A stretch of 64,000 nt of DNA from Candidatus Saccharimonadota bacterium (lineage in GTDB: Bacteria > Patescibacteriota > Saccharimonadia > Saccharimonadales > Saccharimonadaceae). Position 1 is the first letter of the stretch. The number at the start of each line of letters is the position of its first letter. The position numbers and the translations under genes are program-made. Where the stretch lies: positions 1 to 64,000 of the forward strand of contig JAFWHN010000001.1 of the NCBI GenBank assembly GCA_017515205.1, written 5' to 3'. Positions 1-8,412 of the stretch are shown piece by piece. A model generated the notes under the pieces. The model was not told the DNA's origin, did not search any database, and was given only the letters and a program-made list of their open reading frames with translations.

Positions 1-275
1 GCCCTCTAACGCTTCACTATCTATCCCGGGTGAACCCCGGAGCGTAACCCACCTCACACAATTGGGGCCCGCCGGTTAGAGGGATTGCTAAGCCTTCGAA
101 ATGGTCCTTTCAAAGTGGAGGTAATACTTATAAGCAATTAAACCATGAAGAAATTTAATGCCCGAAAGGGTTTCAAAAGCTCGCAATTTCTGCTACACTG
201 GAAGTAGTATAGCTGAAATTATAACTTATTTAGGTGCGGTGTGACACTTCAAAAGTGCCAACTATTTTTTATTAT
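1..275 (+). other. Structured non-coding stretch upstream of dprA, possibly the 3' part of an RNA gene
   Basis: No ORF is supported here. CCCTCTAAC near position 2-10 can pair with GTTAGAGGG near 75-83, enclosing a smaller CCGGG...CCCGG hairpin. Further on, CCCGAAAGGG (about 161-170) forms a GAAA-capped hairpin. CACTT...AAGTG at about 245-257 is followed by a T-rich run, compatible with a plus-strand terminator. I looked for hallmarks of RNase P RNA, tmRNA, SRP RNA, 5S and 23S rRNA and saw none. The window edge may cut the element, so its 5' end and strand are uncertain. Confidence 0.3.
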
Positions 276-292
276 ATCACAGGAGAAATAAA

Positions 293-1279
293 ATGTCAAC
301 ACTTTTTAACAACTTTTTTGCAAAAATCAACCAAATTTCACCCCTAGAGCACAATTTTACAGAGGTGTTAGACGCTATTGCGCTTAAGCCTAAAACATTG
401 TATTTTCGTGGTAAATTACCAGAAAATATGTCAAAAAATGGTAAGACTTTGCGTCCCAAAACCGTCGCCATAGTAGGCAGTCGGCATAACACTAAATATG
501 GCGAAGAAGTGGCCTATAGATTGGCTTATAATCTCGCTCAAAAAGGCGTAGTTGTTATTTCCGGTCTTGCTTACGGTATAGATAGCATTGGCCACCGTGG
601 TTGCCTCGCTGCCGGCGGTATCACGGTAGCTGTGCTTGGCAATCCCATCGATCAGATCCATCCCACAGCTCACATTGCCTTGGCTCGTGAAATAATTCAG
701 AAAAATGGTGCCATTTTATCAGAGTATCCGCCCAGTGTTGATAAAAATCAGGACAATTCCCTGTCGCCTGGCGAATACTACGATGAATCTGGAAAAAAAC
801 GGTTAGAATATAAAACTACTTTTCTCTACCGTAATCGCCTAATCGCCGGACTTGCTGACGCAGTGGTAGTAGTAGAAGCGGCGGAACAATCTGGCTCTCT
901 TAATACCGCTACTCATGCTCTGAATCAGGGCAAAGAGGTTTTTGCTGTACCTGGCAATATTACTAGTCCTTATTCTCAGGGCTGTAATAAGTTAATCAAA
1001 CAGGGCGCAATCCCCTATACTGAGCCTAGAGACGTTTTAGAGTTTCTCTTTCCAGAGGACTATGTCAAAAGTCGTAAACACTTAAAGCAGCAAAATCTCA
1101 TCGGTGATACCGATGTGGAGACTCTTATTCTCACGGCTCTCTCAAACGGCCTCCGTTCTGGCGAAGAAATCATGAATCAAACTCATCTTCCTCCAGAGGT
1201 ATTTAATGCGGCTACCACTCTTCTTGAAATCAAATCTCGCATTCGTCCCCTTGGTGCCAACACCTGGGCGTTGATATAA
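293..1279 (+). CDS. dprA: DNA processing protein DprA
   Basis: DprA/Smf binds single-stranded DNA entering the cell during natural transformation and loads RecA. The 328-aa protein has the DprA Rossmann-like core: a VAIVGSR strand near residue 58, then SGLAYGIDSIGHRGCL and AVLGNPID, and the late segment VFAVPGNITSPYSQGCN that is diagnostic of the family. A C-terminal winged-helix-like tail (about 270-328) is retained. A charged insertion of roughly 25 residues (PSVDKNQDNSLSPGEYYDES) sits before the FLYRNRLIAGL motif. The ATG at 293 is preceded by AGGAGA at 281-286, an ordinary Shine-Dalgarno, unlike many leaderless genes here. It converges with pth. Confidence 0.93.
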   Translation: MSTLFNNFFAKINQISPLEHNFTEVLDAIALKPKTLYFRGKLPENMSKNGKTLRPKTVAIVGSRHNTKYGEEVAYRLAYNLAQKGVVVISGLAYGIDSIGHRGCLAAGGITVAVLGNPIDQIHPTAHIALAREIIQKNGAILSEYPPSVDKNQDNSLSPGEYYDESGKKRLEYKTTFLYRNRLIAGLADAVVVVEAAEQSGSLNTATHALNQGKEVFAVPGNITSPYSQGCNKLIKQGAIPYTEPRDVLEFLFPEDYVKSRKHLKQQNLIGDTDVETLILTALSNGLRSGEEIMNQTHLPPEVFNAATTLLEIKSRIRPLGANTWALI

Positions 1280-1286
1280 AACAGTA

Positions 1287-1808
1287 TTAGGCCAAAAAAT
1301 CATCAATTTTTTCTGTGACTTCCGCTAGTATTTCTGGTAACTGTTCTTTCTCTTCCGCAGTAAATTTCGACAGCACAAACTCTATGTCTCCAAGTTTCCT
1401 TCGCAATTCGTTATTCCCTGTTCCTACTCGAATGCGAGGATAATCCGAAGTATTAAGGGCCGCGTCGATAGATTTAAGCCCATTATTCCCCGCAGCCTGG
1501 CCAGAAGAACGAAACCTCACCTTACCAAACTCCAAGTCAAAATTATCACAAATCACCAAAATATCTGCCGTGGCAATTTTGTAATACTTTGCATAGGCTG
1601 CCACCACCCCCCCTGAATCATTGTAAAATTCTTGCGGTTTAATAAAAATCATATCATCCTTTCGCCCCCACAGTGCCCCCATACGTGGCTTTGAGCTCCA
1701 GGATAGTCCATGCATCTTAAAATAAAAATCTAACGTCAAAAATCCTGTATTATGACGCGTAAAATTATAACGATTCCCTGGGTTCCCCAGTCCGACTATT
1801 AATTTCAT
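1287..1808 (-). CDS. pth: Peptidyl-tRNA hydrolase
   Basis: Pth cleaves peptidyl-tRNA released from stalled ribosomes so that tRNA is recycled. The protein opens MKLIVGLGNPGNRYNFTRHN, containing the invariant N and catalytic H, and continues with the motifs LVICDNFDLEFGKVRFR and GGNNGLKSI-like AAGNNGLKSIDAAL. I place the start at 1808 (173 aa) and not at the longest frame because TGGTATAAT lies exactly 6 nt upstream of this ATG, giving a leaderless mRNA, and because family members begin here. The lysine-rich C-terminal tail seen in many Pth proteins is short. Confidence 0.93.
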   Translation of the reverse strand: MKLIVGLGNPGNRYNFTRHNTGFLTLDFYFKMHGLSWSSKPRMGALWGRKDDMIFIKPQEFYNDSGGVVAAYAKYYKIATADILVICDNFDLEFGKVRFRSSGQAAGNNGLKSIDAALNTSDYPRIRVGTGNNELRRKLGDIEFVLSKFTAEEKEQLPEILAEVTEKIDDFLA

Positions 1809-1825
1809 ACCAACATTATACCATG

Positions 1826-1852
1826 AAAATAGGCCCCTACAGGGGCCTAATA
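1826..1852 (-). terminator. Terminator of the PIN-PhoH gene
   Basis: On the minus strand GGCCCCTGTAGGGGCC forms a strong hairpin followed by TATTTTC. It lies between the end of the PIN-PhoH gene and the -10 box of pth, separating the two transcripts. Confidence 0.6.
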
Positions 1853-1913
1853 TCTTGTTATGGGTCTTTGCAAACGTCAAAGCCCTATTACAAGCAAAGG
1901 TGGGAGCAGCTCT

Positions 1914-3572
1914 TTAAGCTTTAGCTTTTTTCTGCCGCATAGTAATTAATTTCACTAACGGATGCCTAATGACTTCGTCCTCAGTGAAGCAAACTTGTGC
2001 TACCATTTCGCTATCCATTAGCAGTCTCGAAGCATATTCTAGGCCACTGCTAGAACGATCGATGTACGGAGCGTGGATTTGCTCTATATCGCCGATGACT
2101 ATGATTTTGCCTTCTCTGCCTAAGCGTTTGAGCAAAGTGTCAGCCTGGCTTACACTTTGGTCTTGGAATTCGTCGTAGATTGCCAACTCGTAGGAAAAAT
2201 CTCTTCCTCTAGCGTGCTCAATTGGAATATTGGAAAACCAATTATCCCAAATCAGATTAGCACGGTCTTCGAGTTTTGCTTTCAGAGATCTTTTTTCCGG
2301 TACTTCTTCGTCGTAATCCTGGCTTTTATTGCCCTTTTTCATGTTGGGCCCATGTTCCTGCAAGGTTTTCAGCTCTTTTTTGAGTTTAGAATCTTCCTTC
2401 AAAAGAAAGTTTCTCAAAGCGTTTTTAAGTGGCTGAACATCTGGATCCATTTTTTCATCCAAATCGCCTGGCAAAAAACCGTATTGGTCCTCCGCATCAC
2501 AAGGTACTACAGTCACTCCAATAAACTCGCCTTTTTTACAGGCTTCGTAACCGTAAACCGTTGCCATGTAAGTTTTGCCAGACCCAGCTGGGCCTCGGCA
2601 AATTACTGCTGAGATATTGGGGTCCATCAAGGCTTCAGCATAAATAGCTTGACCAGCATTATAGAGCCGAATTGGAAAATCCCTGACGTATTTTAACCTG
2701 ACGATGGCATCTTTATTGATGTCGTAACGCCCAATATTTTCAAAATAAGGGTTAAAAATCGGGTCAAAATCTCTCGGATAATCTTCCTCTTTTTCGAGCC
2801 GCATTACGATAAATTCGTTCGCAATCAATTTCGGTTCTTCTGGCAGACACTGTTCAAAAAACTCGCGCGAAATACCTTCACCGCCAGAATTGTAAAACTC
2901 CTCGAACAATTCTTTTGGTACTGTTAAATCACGTCGCCCAGTGTAAGGTTTAGGGTATTTATAGCCATAGCGACTAGTTTTAATTCCCCGTTCTCTAGCA
3001 CGAATAGCCAACCCATTGTCATTAGTGATTAGCATGACATGGTCAAACACTGCATTCTTCACTTTTGTTGGGCTGTCAGTACCATCTACTAGAAAACCGT
3101 TTTGACGTAATCCTACGACCAATGCCGCCAGAATAATCTGCCCATCCATATCTTCATCACTCGGATAATATGGCAGACAATTCCGAAAGTCTTTATGCAC
3201 CGGCAAAACCGATATTTTTTGGTCGCCGTTTTTTATCTCCATTGGCTCCTTGACTCCAGTTAGTGTCTCATCAAAACAATCTTTTACCGTGACTGGCGCA
3301 TCAAGTCCGTAAGCGTCATTCATGGTAGTATAACTGTTTTCTATAAGATGTCTTAACCTTCTCAGAATCGTTCTGGCTGCTTTACCGCGATCCGTCTTTT
3401 CAACTTTGAATTTGGATAGTTCGCGAACTACGGCAGTCGGAATTACGATGTGTGCGTGGTCAAGGTCAATCGTAGGTTCAATCGGGCGTTTACCGTCCTC
3501 AGTCGGTATGATATCGACATAATCCACTAGCACATTAGTGTCAAGTACATAAATTGTCGAGTCTTTTGGCAT
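1914..3572 (-). CDS. PIN-domain / PhoH-family ATPase
   Basis: The 552-aa protein joins an N-terminal PIN nuclease domain to a C-terminal PhoH (RNA helicase-like) ATPase, the architecture called PhoH2 or YlaK-type. The PIN domain starts with VLDTNVLVDY (acidic D11) and continues to about residue 200 (LITNDNGLAIRA). The PhoH part carries Walker A GPAGSGKT at about 327-334, a Walker B-like AIYDEFQDQS and IIVIGDIEQIHAP. PhoH2 proteins act as ATP-dependent RNases or helicases in RNA turnover. The start is set at 3572 by AGGAGG a few bases upstream. A leader with alternative hairpins precedes it. Confidence 0.85.
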   Translation of the reverse strand: MPKDSTIYVLDTNVLVDYVDIIPTEDGKRPIEPTIDLDHAHIVIPTAVVRELSKFKVEKTDRGKAARTILRRLRHLIENSYTTMNDAYGLDAPVTVKDCFDETLTGVKEPMEIKNGDQKISVLPVHKDFRNCLPYYPSDEDMDGQIILAALVVGLRQNGFLVDGTDSPTKVKNAVFDHVMLITNDNGLAIRARERGIKTSRYGYKYPKPYTGRRDLTVPKELFEEFYNSGGEGISREFFEQCLPEEPKLIANEFIVMRLEKEEDYPRDFDPIFNPYFENIGRYDINKDAIVRLKYVRDFPIRLYNAGQAIYAEALMDPNISAVICRGPAGSGKTYMATVYGYEACKKGEFIGVTVVPCDAEDQYGFLPGDLDEKMDPDVQPLKNALRNFLLKEDSKLKKELKTLQEHGPNMKKGNKSQDYDEEVPEKRSLKAKLEDRANLIWDNWFSNIPIEHARGRDFSYELAIYDEFQDQSVSQADTLLKRLGREGKIIVIGDIEQIHAPYIDRSSSGLEYASRLLMDSEMVAQVCFTEDEVIRHPLVKLITMRQKKAKA

Positions 3573-3647
3573 AATCCCTCCCTCCTTTTTAAAGAACAAA
3601 TGCTCTAAAAAAAGAGCAACCATGTGCTCCCACCTCATTCCATTGTA
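3573..3647 (-). promoter_or_regulatory. PIN-PhoH promoter and leader with two mutually exclusive hairpins
   Basis: An extended -10 TGCTACAAT is at 3642-3647 (TACAAT). The short leader contains GAGCA...TGCTC (3614-3629) directly followed by seven T residues, which looks like an intrinsic terminator. The TGCTCT strand can instead pair with the following AGAGCA (3601-3618), which would undo it. The Shine-Dalgarno AGGAGG follows at about 3582. Attenuation is inferred from sequence only. Confidence 0.4.
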
Positions 3648-3664
3648 GCACATTAAACGATTTT

Positions 3665-5002
3665 TTAATCTTTTTTATCGTCATGATAAGAAAATTCAAT
3701 CGGCGTACCAATCAACGGATACTCTTCTCGAATTTTACGTTCCAAAAAACGTTTCCAAGACCAATGTAAAAGTTTCAAATCGTGACCATGCACCACAAAC
3801 CATGGCGGGCAAGTATCGGTCTGTACGATGTATTTTGGCTTTGGACGCGTATTTTTTAACCCAGCTGGTGGATGACTGACGATGGCATCATTCAAAATAG
3901 CATTCAATTCTGAAGTTTTAAGTTCTTGATGACGGCTTTTATTAATTTGTAACGCTAGTTCAAATATTTGCGTCACATTTTGCCCAGTTTCTGAGCTAGT
4001 CAAAACTACTGGCGCATAGGGCAAAAAATCATAATCTCGTTCGAGGTCATCTAATAAAAAGTCTGCTGCAGTTCGATTAGCGACATTTTCTTCCCCGAAA
4101 TAATTAGTCGGCTCAGCCGTCTCTAATAAATCCGCTTTCGTTACTATCATCATAATTCCCTTGCCAGCCTCTATAATTTGTCCCGCTAGAGCCTGATCTA
4201 GTTTACTATGCGGTTCCGTAGCGTCAATCAAAAGCGCACAAATATCCGCTTCTTCAATTGCCGCAAGTGAGCGAATTGCGCTAAACTTCTCAATTCCTAC
4301 TTCACGCTTCCCTGGCCGCCTGAGACCTGCTGTATCTAGGATTTCTAGTTTTTGCCCCTTATATTTCACTGATACCCGGTTTATATCCCTAGTCGTTCCC
4401 TGTCTAGAACTAACGATGGCTTGTTGTTTTTTGCCGAGGACGTTAAATAAACTAGATTTTCCGACGTTTGGCCGCCCAATTAGAGCTAGTTTCAAGCTGG
4501 TCTCATCATTAGCGATTTTTTTCTGAGGGAGAAAGCTTCTGAGTTTATTAAATCCTTGCCCAGTAGTTGCAGAGAGATAGAGCATTTTTTCTGGGGTAAT
4601 ACCTAGCGCCCTAAACTCTTCGATTGGCAACGATTCAGCCAAATCGCATTTATTGAGCAATAAATAAACATCTTTGCCAGATTTCAAAGCGTCTTTTGCG
4701 ATTTTGGCGTCTTTTTGATCAAAATATTTCGAAGAATCCAGAGTCACTAGCACGATATCTGCCGCATCAATTGCATCAGTAATCTGATCTTGAATTGAAG
4801 CCTCAAAGTCATCCGAAGGATTCTTTAACCCAGCTGTATCAATCAAAATAAAGGCGTTATCAATCGTTGCAACCACGTTATCACGGGTAGTGCCCTCTTC
4901 GCGTGCCACAATCGCAATATTTTTCTTCGCCATCCGATTCAAGATGCTAGATTTTCCAGCATTAGTTTGTCCGATGAGAGCTACAATTGGCAAATTACTC
5001 AT
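3665..5002 (-). CDS. der: Ribosome biogenesis GTPase Der
   Basis: Der (EngA) is a tandem-GTPase needed for 50S subunit maturation. Both G domains are visible in 445 aa: GQTNAGKSS near residue 11 with DTAGL and NKCD, and GRPNVGKSS near 177 with DTAGLRRPGKR and TKADL. A C-terminal KH-like domain carries PKPKYIVQTDTCPPWFVVH. The ATG at 5002 is preceded by TGGTATAAT with a 6-nt gap, so the transcript is probably leaderless. It is divergent from the gene at 5192. Confidence 0.95.
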   Translation of the reverse strand: MSNLPIVALIGQTNAGKSSILNRMAKKNIAIVAREEGTTRDNVVATIDNAFILIDTAGLKNPSDDFEASIQDQITDAIDAADIVLVTLDSSKYFDQKDAKIAKDALKSGKDVYLLLNKCDLAESLPIEEFRALGITPEKMLYLSATTGQGFNKLRSFLPQKKIANDETSLKLALIGRPNVGKSSLFNVLGKKQQAIVSSRQGTTRDINRVSVKYKGQKLEILDTAGLRRPGKREVGIEKFSAIRSLAAIEEADICALLIDATEPHSKLDQALAGQIIEAGKGIMMIVTKADLLETAEPTNYFGEENVANRTAADFLLDDLERDYDFLPYAPVVLTSSETGQNVTQIFELALQINKSRHQELKTSELNAILNDAIVSHPPAGLKNTRPKPKYIVQTDTCPPWFVVHGHDLKLLHWSWKRFLERKIREEYPLIGTPIEFSYHDDKKD

Positions 5003-5040
5003 GTTAGCATTATACCATATCTGTTATGGTTCGTAAAATA

Positions 5041-5069
5041 TTGACAAAATATACAATCTGTGATATAAT
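5041..5069 (+). promoter_or_regulatory. Sigma70-type promoter of the 5192 gene
   Basis: TTGACA at 5041-5046 and TATAAT at 5064-5069 with exactly 17 bp between them. This is one of the strongest promoters in the window and gives a leader of about 115 nt. Confidence 0.8.
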
Positions 5070-5122
5070 TAAAGCATAAGCTGAAAAGCTTGGCAAATTA
5101 GCAGATAGTCAATTCTTCCAGA

Positions 5123-5175
5123 ATTCTACGATTCGTCTTGCTTATCTATAGGGTGAGCAAAAAGGATCGTAGAAT
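5123..5175 (+). promoter_or_regulatory. Long leader hairpin abutting the ribosome-binding site
   Basis: ATTCTACGAT (5123-5132) and ATCGTAGAAT (5166-5175) are perfect 10-bp complements. An inner TTGCT/AGCAA stem (5138-5142 with 5156-5160) stacks within the loop. The outer stem ends a few bases before the AGGAGG Shine-Dalgarno at about 5179, so the fold could control translation or protect the 5' end. I do not recognise it as a known riboswitch. Confidence 0.5.
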
Positions 5176-5191
5176 AAAGGAGGAAGTTATA

Positions 5192-5704
5192 ATGAGACTT
5201 GAAGATTGGTATTACACAGATGTAGAAAAGAACATGACGAGCAACACGGAAGAAATCTACAGGATTGCAGGTTGGGTCTTTGACTCGCCGACATATCCAG
5301 ACGGTGCTCCGATTGTTACCAGCGCAATCGTAAAGATCGAAAACGGTGTGGCTATCACACGTTCAGGTCACGAGTATGAGCTTGGTCGCAAGAATGAAGC
5401 GGTAAAAGCGATGGAGGAAGGAATTCCAGTCATCGAAGAGGCAAGGATGTATGTCAGAGATTTGATGGTAGATCCACCAAAAGATCTGCAGAGTCCAGAT
5501 CTCGCAGAACAGTTGCTGAATGCAAAAACCAGACAAGGGGTCATGCTGGAAGGCAGAAACACAGATGGTAATATCATGGTAGGAGAAATCCTGCATCAGG
5601 ATGGAAACTACTTTACCATCAAAGCCTCAGCGGGAAGAAGCATCAAAGACTTCTTCAAGCTCACAGAACAGAAGGTCTATGTCTGCTCGGTATTTGGCTA
5701 CTAG
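5192..5704 (+). CDS. Conserved-looking hypothetical protein, 170 aa
   Basis: I do not recognise this protein. It is soluble, acidic to neutral and without a signal peptide or transmembrane segment. It opens MRLEDWYYTDVEKNMTS and ends with SIKDFFKLTEQKVYVCSVFGY. The middle alternates short strands and helices. The start at 5192 is fixed by AGGAGG nine bases upstream. A longer frame from 5138 would run through the leader hairpin and is unlikely. It is a single-gene unit with a strong promoter, a structured leader and its own terminator, suggesting high or regulated expression. Confidence 0.75.
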   Translation: MRLEDWYYTDVEKNMTSNTEEIYRIAGWVFDSPTYPDGAPIVTSAIVKIENGVAITRSGHEYELGRKNEAVKAMEEGIPVIEEARMYVRDLMVDPPKDLQSPDLAEQLLNAKTRQGVMLEGRNTDGNIMVGEILHQDGNYFTIKASAGRSIKDFFKLTEQKVYVCSVFGY

Positions 5705-5710
5705 CAAAAA

Positions 5711-5745
5711 GCCCAGGTTTTAAATTAAAACCTGGGCGATTTTTT
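5711..5745 (+). terminator. Intrinsic terminator of the 5192 gene
   Basis: GCCCAGGTTTTA pairs with TAAAACCTGGGC, followed by GATTTTTT. It lies directly after the stop codon. Confidence 0.85.
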
Positions 5746-5769
5746 ACAGTCTCAGCGGGAGTGCAAAAT

Positions 5770-5808
5770 AGAATTAAAAAAAGACCTTTCAGGTCATTTT
5801 TTAATTCT
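5770..5808. terminator. Bidirectional terminator beside tRNA-Glu
   Basis: GACCT-TTC-AGGTC is embedded in a larger palindrome with A and T runs on both sides, so it can stop transcription on either strand. On the minus strand it ends the tRNA-Glu transcript. Confidence 0.75.
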
Positions 5809-5809
5809 C

Positions 5810-5886
5810 TGGTAGTCTCGGCGGGATTCGAACCCGCGATTGCCTGGATGAGAACCAGGAGTCCTAGACCGCTAGACGACGAGGCC
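5810..5886 (-). tRNA. tRNA-Glu (anticodon TTC)
   Basis: A full cloverleaf is visible on the minus strand: the anticodon arm CCTGG-TTCTCAT-CCAGG gives anticodon TTC, the T arm reads GCGGGTTCGAATCCCGC, and the 3' CCA is encoded. The acceptor stem has one C-A mismatch by my pairing. An extended -10 TGGTATAAT is centred about 40 nt upstream (5925-5930). The tRNA is a substrate of the GltX encoded in this window. Confidence 0.95.
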
Positions 5887-5986
5887 AAATAGTGTGTAAG
5901 TTCTAGAAGATTAAGCAAATCTTCATTATACCAAGTGCGGACCCAAGGGGGGTTAGGTCCGCAACATCATTTTATCACAACACTCG

Positions 5987-7258
5987 TTAATATTCAACAC
6001 TACCGTAATTCGGTACCGCCGAAATGAAGGTTTGCCCAGGGGCCAGTTTAATCTCGGAACCGCTTTCGTCTAAGAACTTAATTTGGTCAGCTTTTGAAGT
6101 TTTACTCCAAGTACCAGTAGTAACTGCGCCATTTTGGAAGACGTAAGCCTTGCCAGAGCCAATCGTAGTAATTGATTCATGATAGCCATCGGTCGCTCTT
6201 CCCTCTTGTACTACCATTGCAATGACAACTGATGGTGCCATTTGCTGCAACTCACAAGTTTCCTCCGGGTCTTTTTCGCCTAAGTCTCCGTCTGGGCAAT
6301 TATACACTTCGTGCTTTGTTCCGTTTACATAGCCTCTTAGATAAGTATTACTATCTGGGTCGTATTCGTAATTAACATTAAAAGTCGCTGAATTACCGAA
6401 TCGAATCTCAATTTTAGGTGCTTCAGCTATCATTTCCGAAGTATTCCCTTCACTTGGCGCCGTAATGTCTAGAACTTTACTCGTCATCTTTTCCATTCGC
6501 GCTTGATCTGATTCTAATGGAGTTAATCTAGCAAAACTCTTTAAATCCGATGACGTAAAGTTTTTGTCTTGGCTATATTCACGTAATTTTGCAGAAGTTG
6601 TAAACAAATTGTTCCATAATCTTTCACTATGGGTTCCACGATAAAAATACGCTGGAGTTTCCGTTAAATCACGATATTCACCCGACGATACTGCCACTAA
6701 GGCATCCTCTGCCCCACCAGCATGCACAATTGCGCAATCGAATGGCGTATCCCACTCTAGATAATAAGTTCTGAGAGATCTCACTGGCCCGATAATAGCC
6801 GAAGTAGGCGCTTGATAAATTGCCGCAAATCTCGTGATGCCAGCCTCTGCAATTGCTTCAAAAATTACTCCCGCTTGTTTCAATCCCACCTGTGGTCTAC
6901 CACCATCTGTTCCATTTGGTGTCTGGATGCAATAAACGGGTGCAGTCTTTGATGCTCCATCTTCCAACCTTTCACCTGTCAAAAGACTATATTCACCTTT
7001 TTCTGTCTTTTCTGTTGGGATTTTTGGAAAATCAATCGCACTGCCACTTGTGCTTGGCAAAAACAAAGAGATTGCTATAAGGGTAATTCCAGTCACCAAA
7101 CCTATTACTCCTCCAATCAAAAAAGCCAAATCTTTTTTCGAAAAACTCTGCTTTTTTTTGGGCGGTTTGCTACCAGGTGTTTTTTTGGGCTCGCTTTTAC
7201 CTACAAAAGCAGCCTTTAATTCTTCTTCAGTGATTGTAATTTTATTTTTTTCAACCAT
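5987..7258 (-). CDS. DUF3048 (YerB-type) membrane-anchored protein
   Basis: The 423-aa protein has a lysine-rich cytoplasmic N-terminus (about 1-45), one transmembrane helix (about 46-68) and an extracellular DUF3048 domain. Family motifs are clear: SLLTGE, RPQVGLKQAGVIFEAIAEAG, RFAAIYQ, GPVRSLRTYYLEW and the later FYRGTHSERLWNNLF. DUF3048 proteins such as Bacillus YerB are surface-exposed and of unknown biochemical role. The gene is single, on the strand opposite its downstream neighbour. Confidence 0.85.
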   Translation of the reverse strand: MVEKNKITITEEELKAAFVGKSEPKKTPGSKPPKKKQSFSKKDLAFLIGGVIGLVTGITLIAISLFLPSTSGSAIDFPKIPTEKTEKGEYSLLTGERLEDGASKTAPVYCIQTPNGTDGGRPQVGLKQAGVIFEAIAEAGITRFAAIYQAPTSAIIGPVRSLRTYYLEWDTPFDCAIVHAGGAEDALVAVSSGEYRDLTETPAYFYRGTHSERLWNNLFTTSAKLREYSQDKNFTSSDLKSFARLTPLESDQARMEKMTSKVLDITAPSEGNTSEMIAEAPKIEIRFGNSATFNVNYEYDPDSNTYLRGYVNGTKHEVYNCPDGDLGEKDPEETCELQQMAPSVVIAMVVQEGRATDGYHESITTIGSGKAYVFQNGAVTTGTWSKTSKADQIKFLDESGSEIKLAPGQTFISAVPNYGSVEY

Positions 7259-7352
7259 AGATTACTCCACTTTACGTAGATATTATAGCAAAAAAGCATA
7301 ACTTTTTCCACATTTTAGGGAATTAAAGTGTCTAGAAAAGTAATAAAACCCC

Positions 7353-7381
7353 TTTACATATTATTTTCCTTATGCTAAAAT
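7353..7381 (+). promoter_or_regulatory. Promoter of the surface protein at 7410
   Basis: TTTACA at 7353-7358 and TAAAAT at 7376-7381, separated by 17 bp, about 28 bp before the ATG. Confidence 0.6.
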
Positions 7382-7409
7382 TATAAGCATAAAGGTCATT
7401 ACACCCAAA

Positions 7410-8405
7410 ATGAAAAGGTTCGCATGTAACACAAAAAGTTGTTTATTGAGGAAAAAAATAAGCGCTTGCTTAAAAGTTTTTGTGTGTTTGGCCATTTCTC
7501 TATCCGTTTTGCTAATTAAGATGCCTAATACCGAAGCGGCCACCTGCAGTTCTAGTCCTTGCAATACTACTTTTCGAGTTAATGTGCGTGAGACTTTAGC
7601 CGTACAAGTCGGCGTTCCAAGCTCTTGGGCTACAGGTGATGCTAATCAATTCTTGCGCAATCCACTCAGTGTGAATGTCACTACCAATAATGCTAATGGT
7701 TTTACTGTTTCAATGTATTCAAAAACGAGTACTAACTTAACGCACACTACAGTAAGTGGTGCTACTATACCTACACTCAGTACTGCATACACTCGTAGTT
7801 CATTTCCCGCTAATTATTGGGGCTATTCTCTAGATGATACTAATGCCGGTAGCGGTTCCAGTACTTATAATCCACTAAAAACCAGTTCCAATCCGATTAC
7901 TATTTTGACTGGAGCTGCTGGAACTACTAGCGGTTCTAAAGTTGTATATTTCGGTGCCAAAGCCAACTCTTCCAAAGCCGCTGGTACTTATACCAACACA
8001 ATAGTTATCAATGTAGTTACTGGCGCAATTAATACCAATAATCCTATTACACCAGCTAACCCAGCTAAACCGAATTCAACTTTGAACACTGCTACATATA
8101 GTGCTGCTCCGACTGGCAGCGCTAGTGGGTCAACGGTTTATACTTATACTGGTTCTTCAAGTGGTACTAATACTCTTACTACGGAAGTTAGCGAAGGCAA
8201 CAACGTGAGCGCCTACTCAGGTTACACTCCACCACAAGGTGTAGTTGAGGATACTGAAATGAATGTTTCTAACGGCTCTACTCTCGCGGCAACTCTAGCC
8301 ACTACCGCTTCGGTAGCTGCAGCTTCTGGAATGTTCTTCTTTATTGCAGCCAAGCGCCGTGAAGATGATGATGACGACGAAGATACACCACAAGATGTGA
8401 TATAA
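7410..8405 (+). CDS. Secreted Ser/Thr-rich surface protein with C-terminal membrane anchor
   Basis: The 331-aa protein starts with a basic region and a hydrophobic signal segment (about 16-38, ending near TEAATCSSS). A long Thr/Ser/Asn-rich body follows, predicted to be beta-rich (NVTTNNANGFTVSMYSKTST style). A second hydrophobic helix lies near 300-318 (SVAAASGMFFFIAAK), and the tail is strongly acidic (EDDDDDED). No LPxTG-like motif precedes the last helix, so membrane anchoring is more likely than sortase attachment. Only 7 nt separate its stop from gltX, although gltX has its own -10. Function unknown beyond cell-surface display. Confidence 0.7.
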   Translation: MKRFACNTKSCLLRKKISACLKVFVCLAISLSVLLIKMPNTEAATCSSSPCNTTFRVNVRETLAVQVGVPSSWATGDANQFLRNPLSVNVTTNNANGFTVSMYSKTSTNLTHTTVSGATIPTLSTAYTRSSFPANYWGYSLDDTNAGSGSSTYNPLKTSSNPITILTGAAGTTSGSKVVYFGAKANSSKAAGTYTNTIVINVVTGAINTNNPITPANPAKPNSTLNTATYSAAPTGSASGSTVYTYTGSSSGTNTLTTEVSEGNNVSAYSGYTPPQGVVEDTEMNVSNGSTLAATLATTASVAAASGMFFFIAAKRREDDDDDEDTPQDVI

Positions 8406-8412
8406 TTAGCCT

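Noticed and set aside
1..275. RNase P RNA, tmRNA, SRP RNA or rRNA fragment
   Set aside because: None of the conserved core strings of these RNAs could be found on either strand.
5941..5968. Terminator GCGGACC...GGTCCGC downstream of the DUF3048 gene
   Set aside because: The stem is good but no T run follows on either strand, so I do not call it a terminator.
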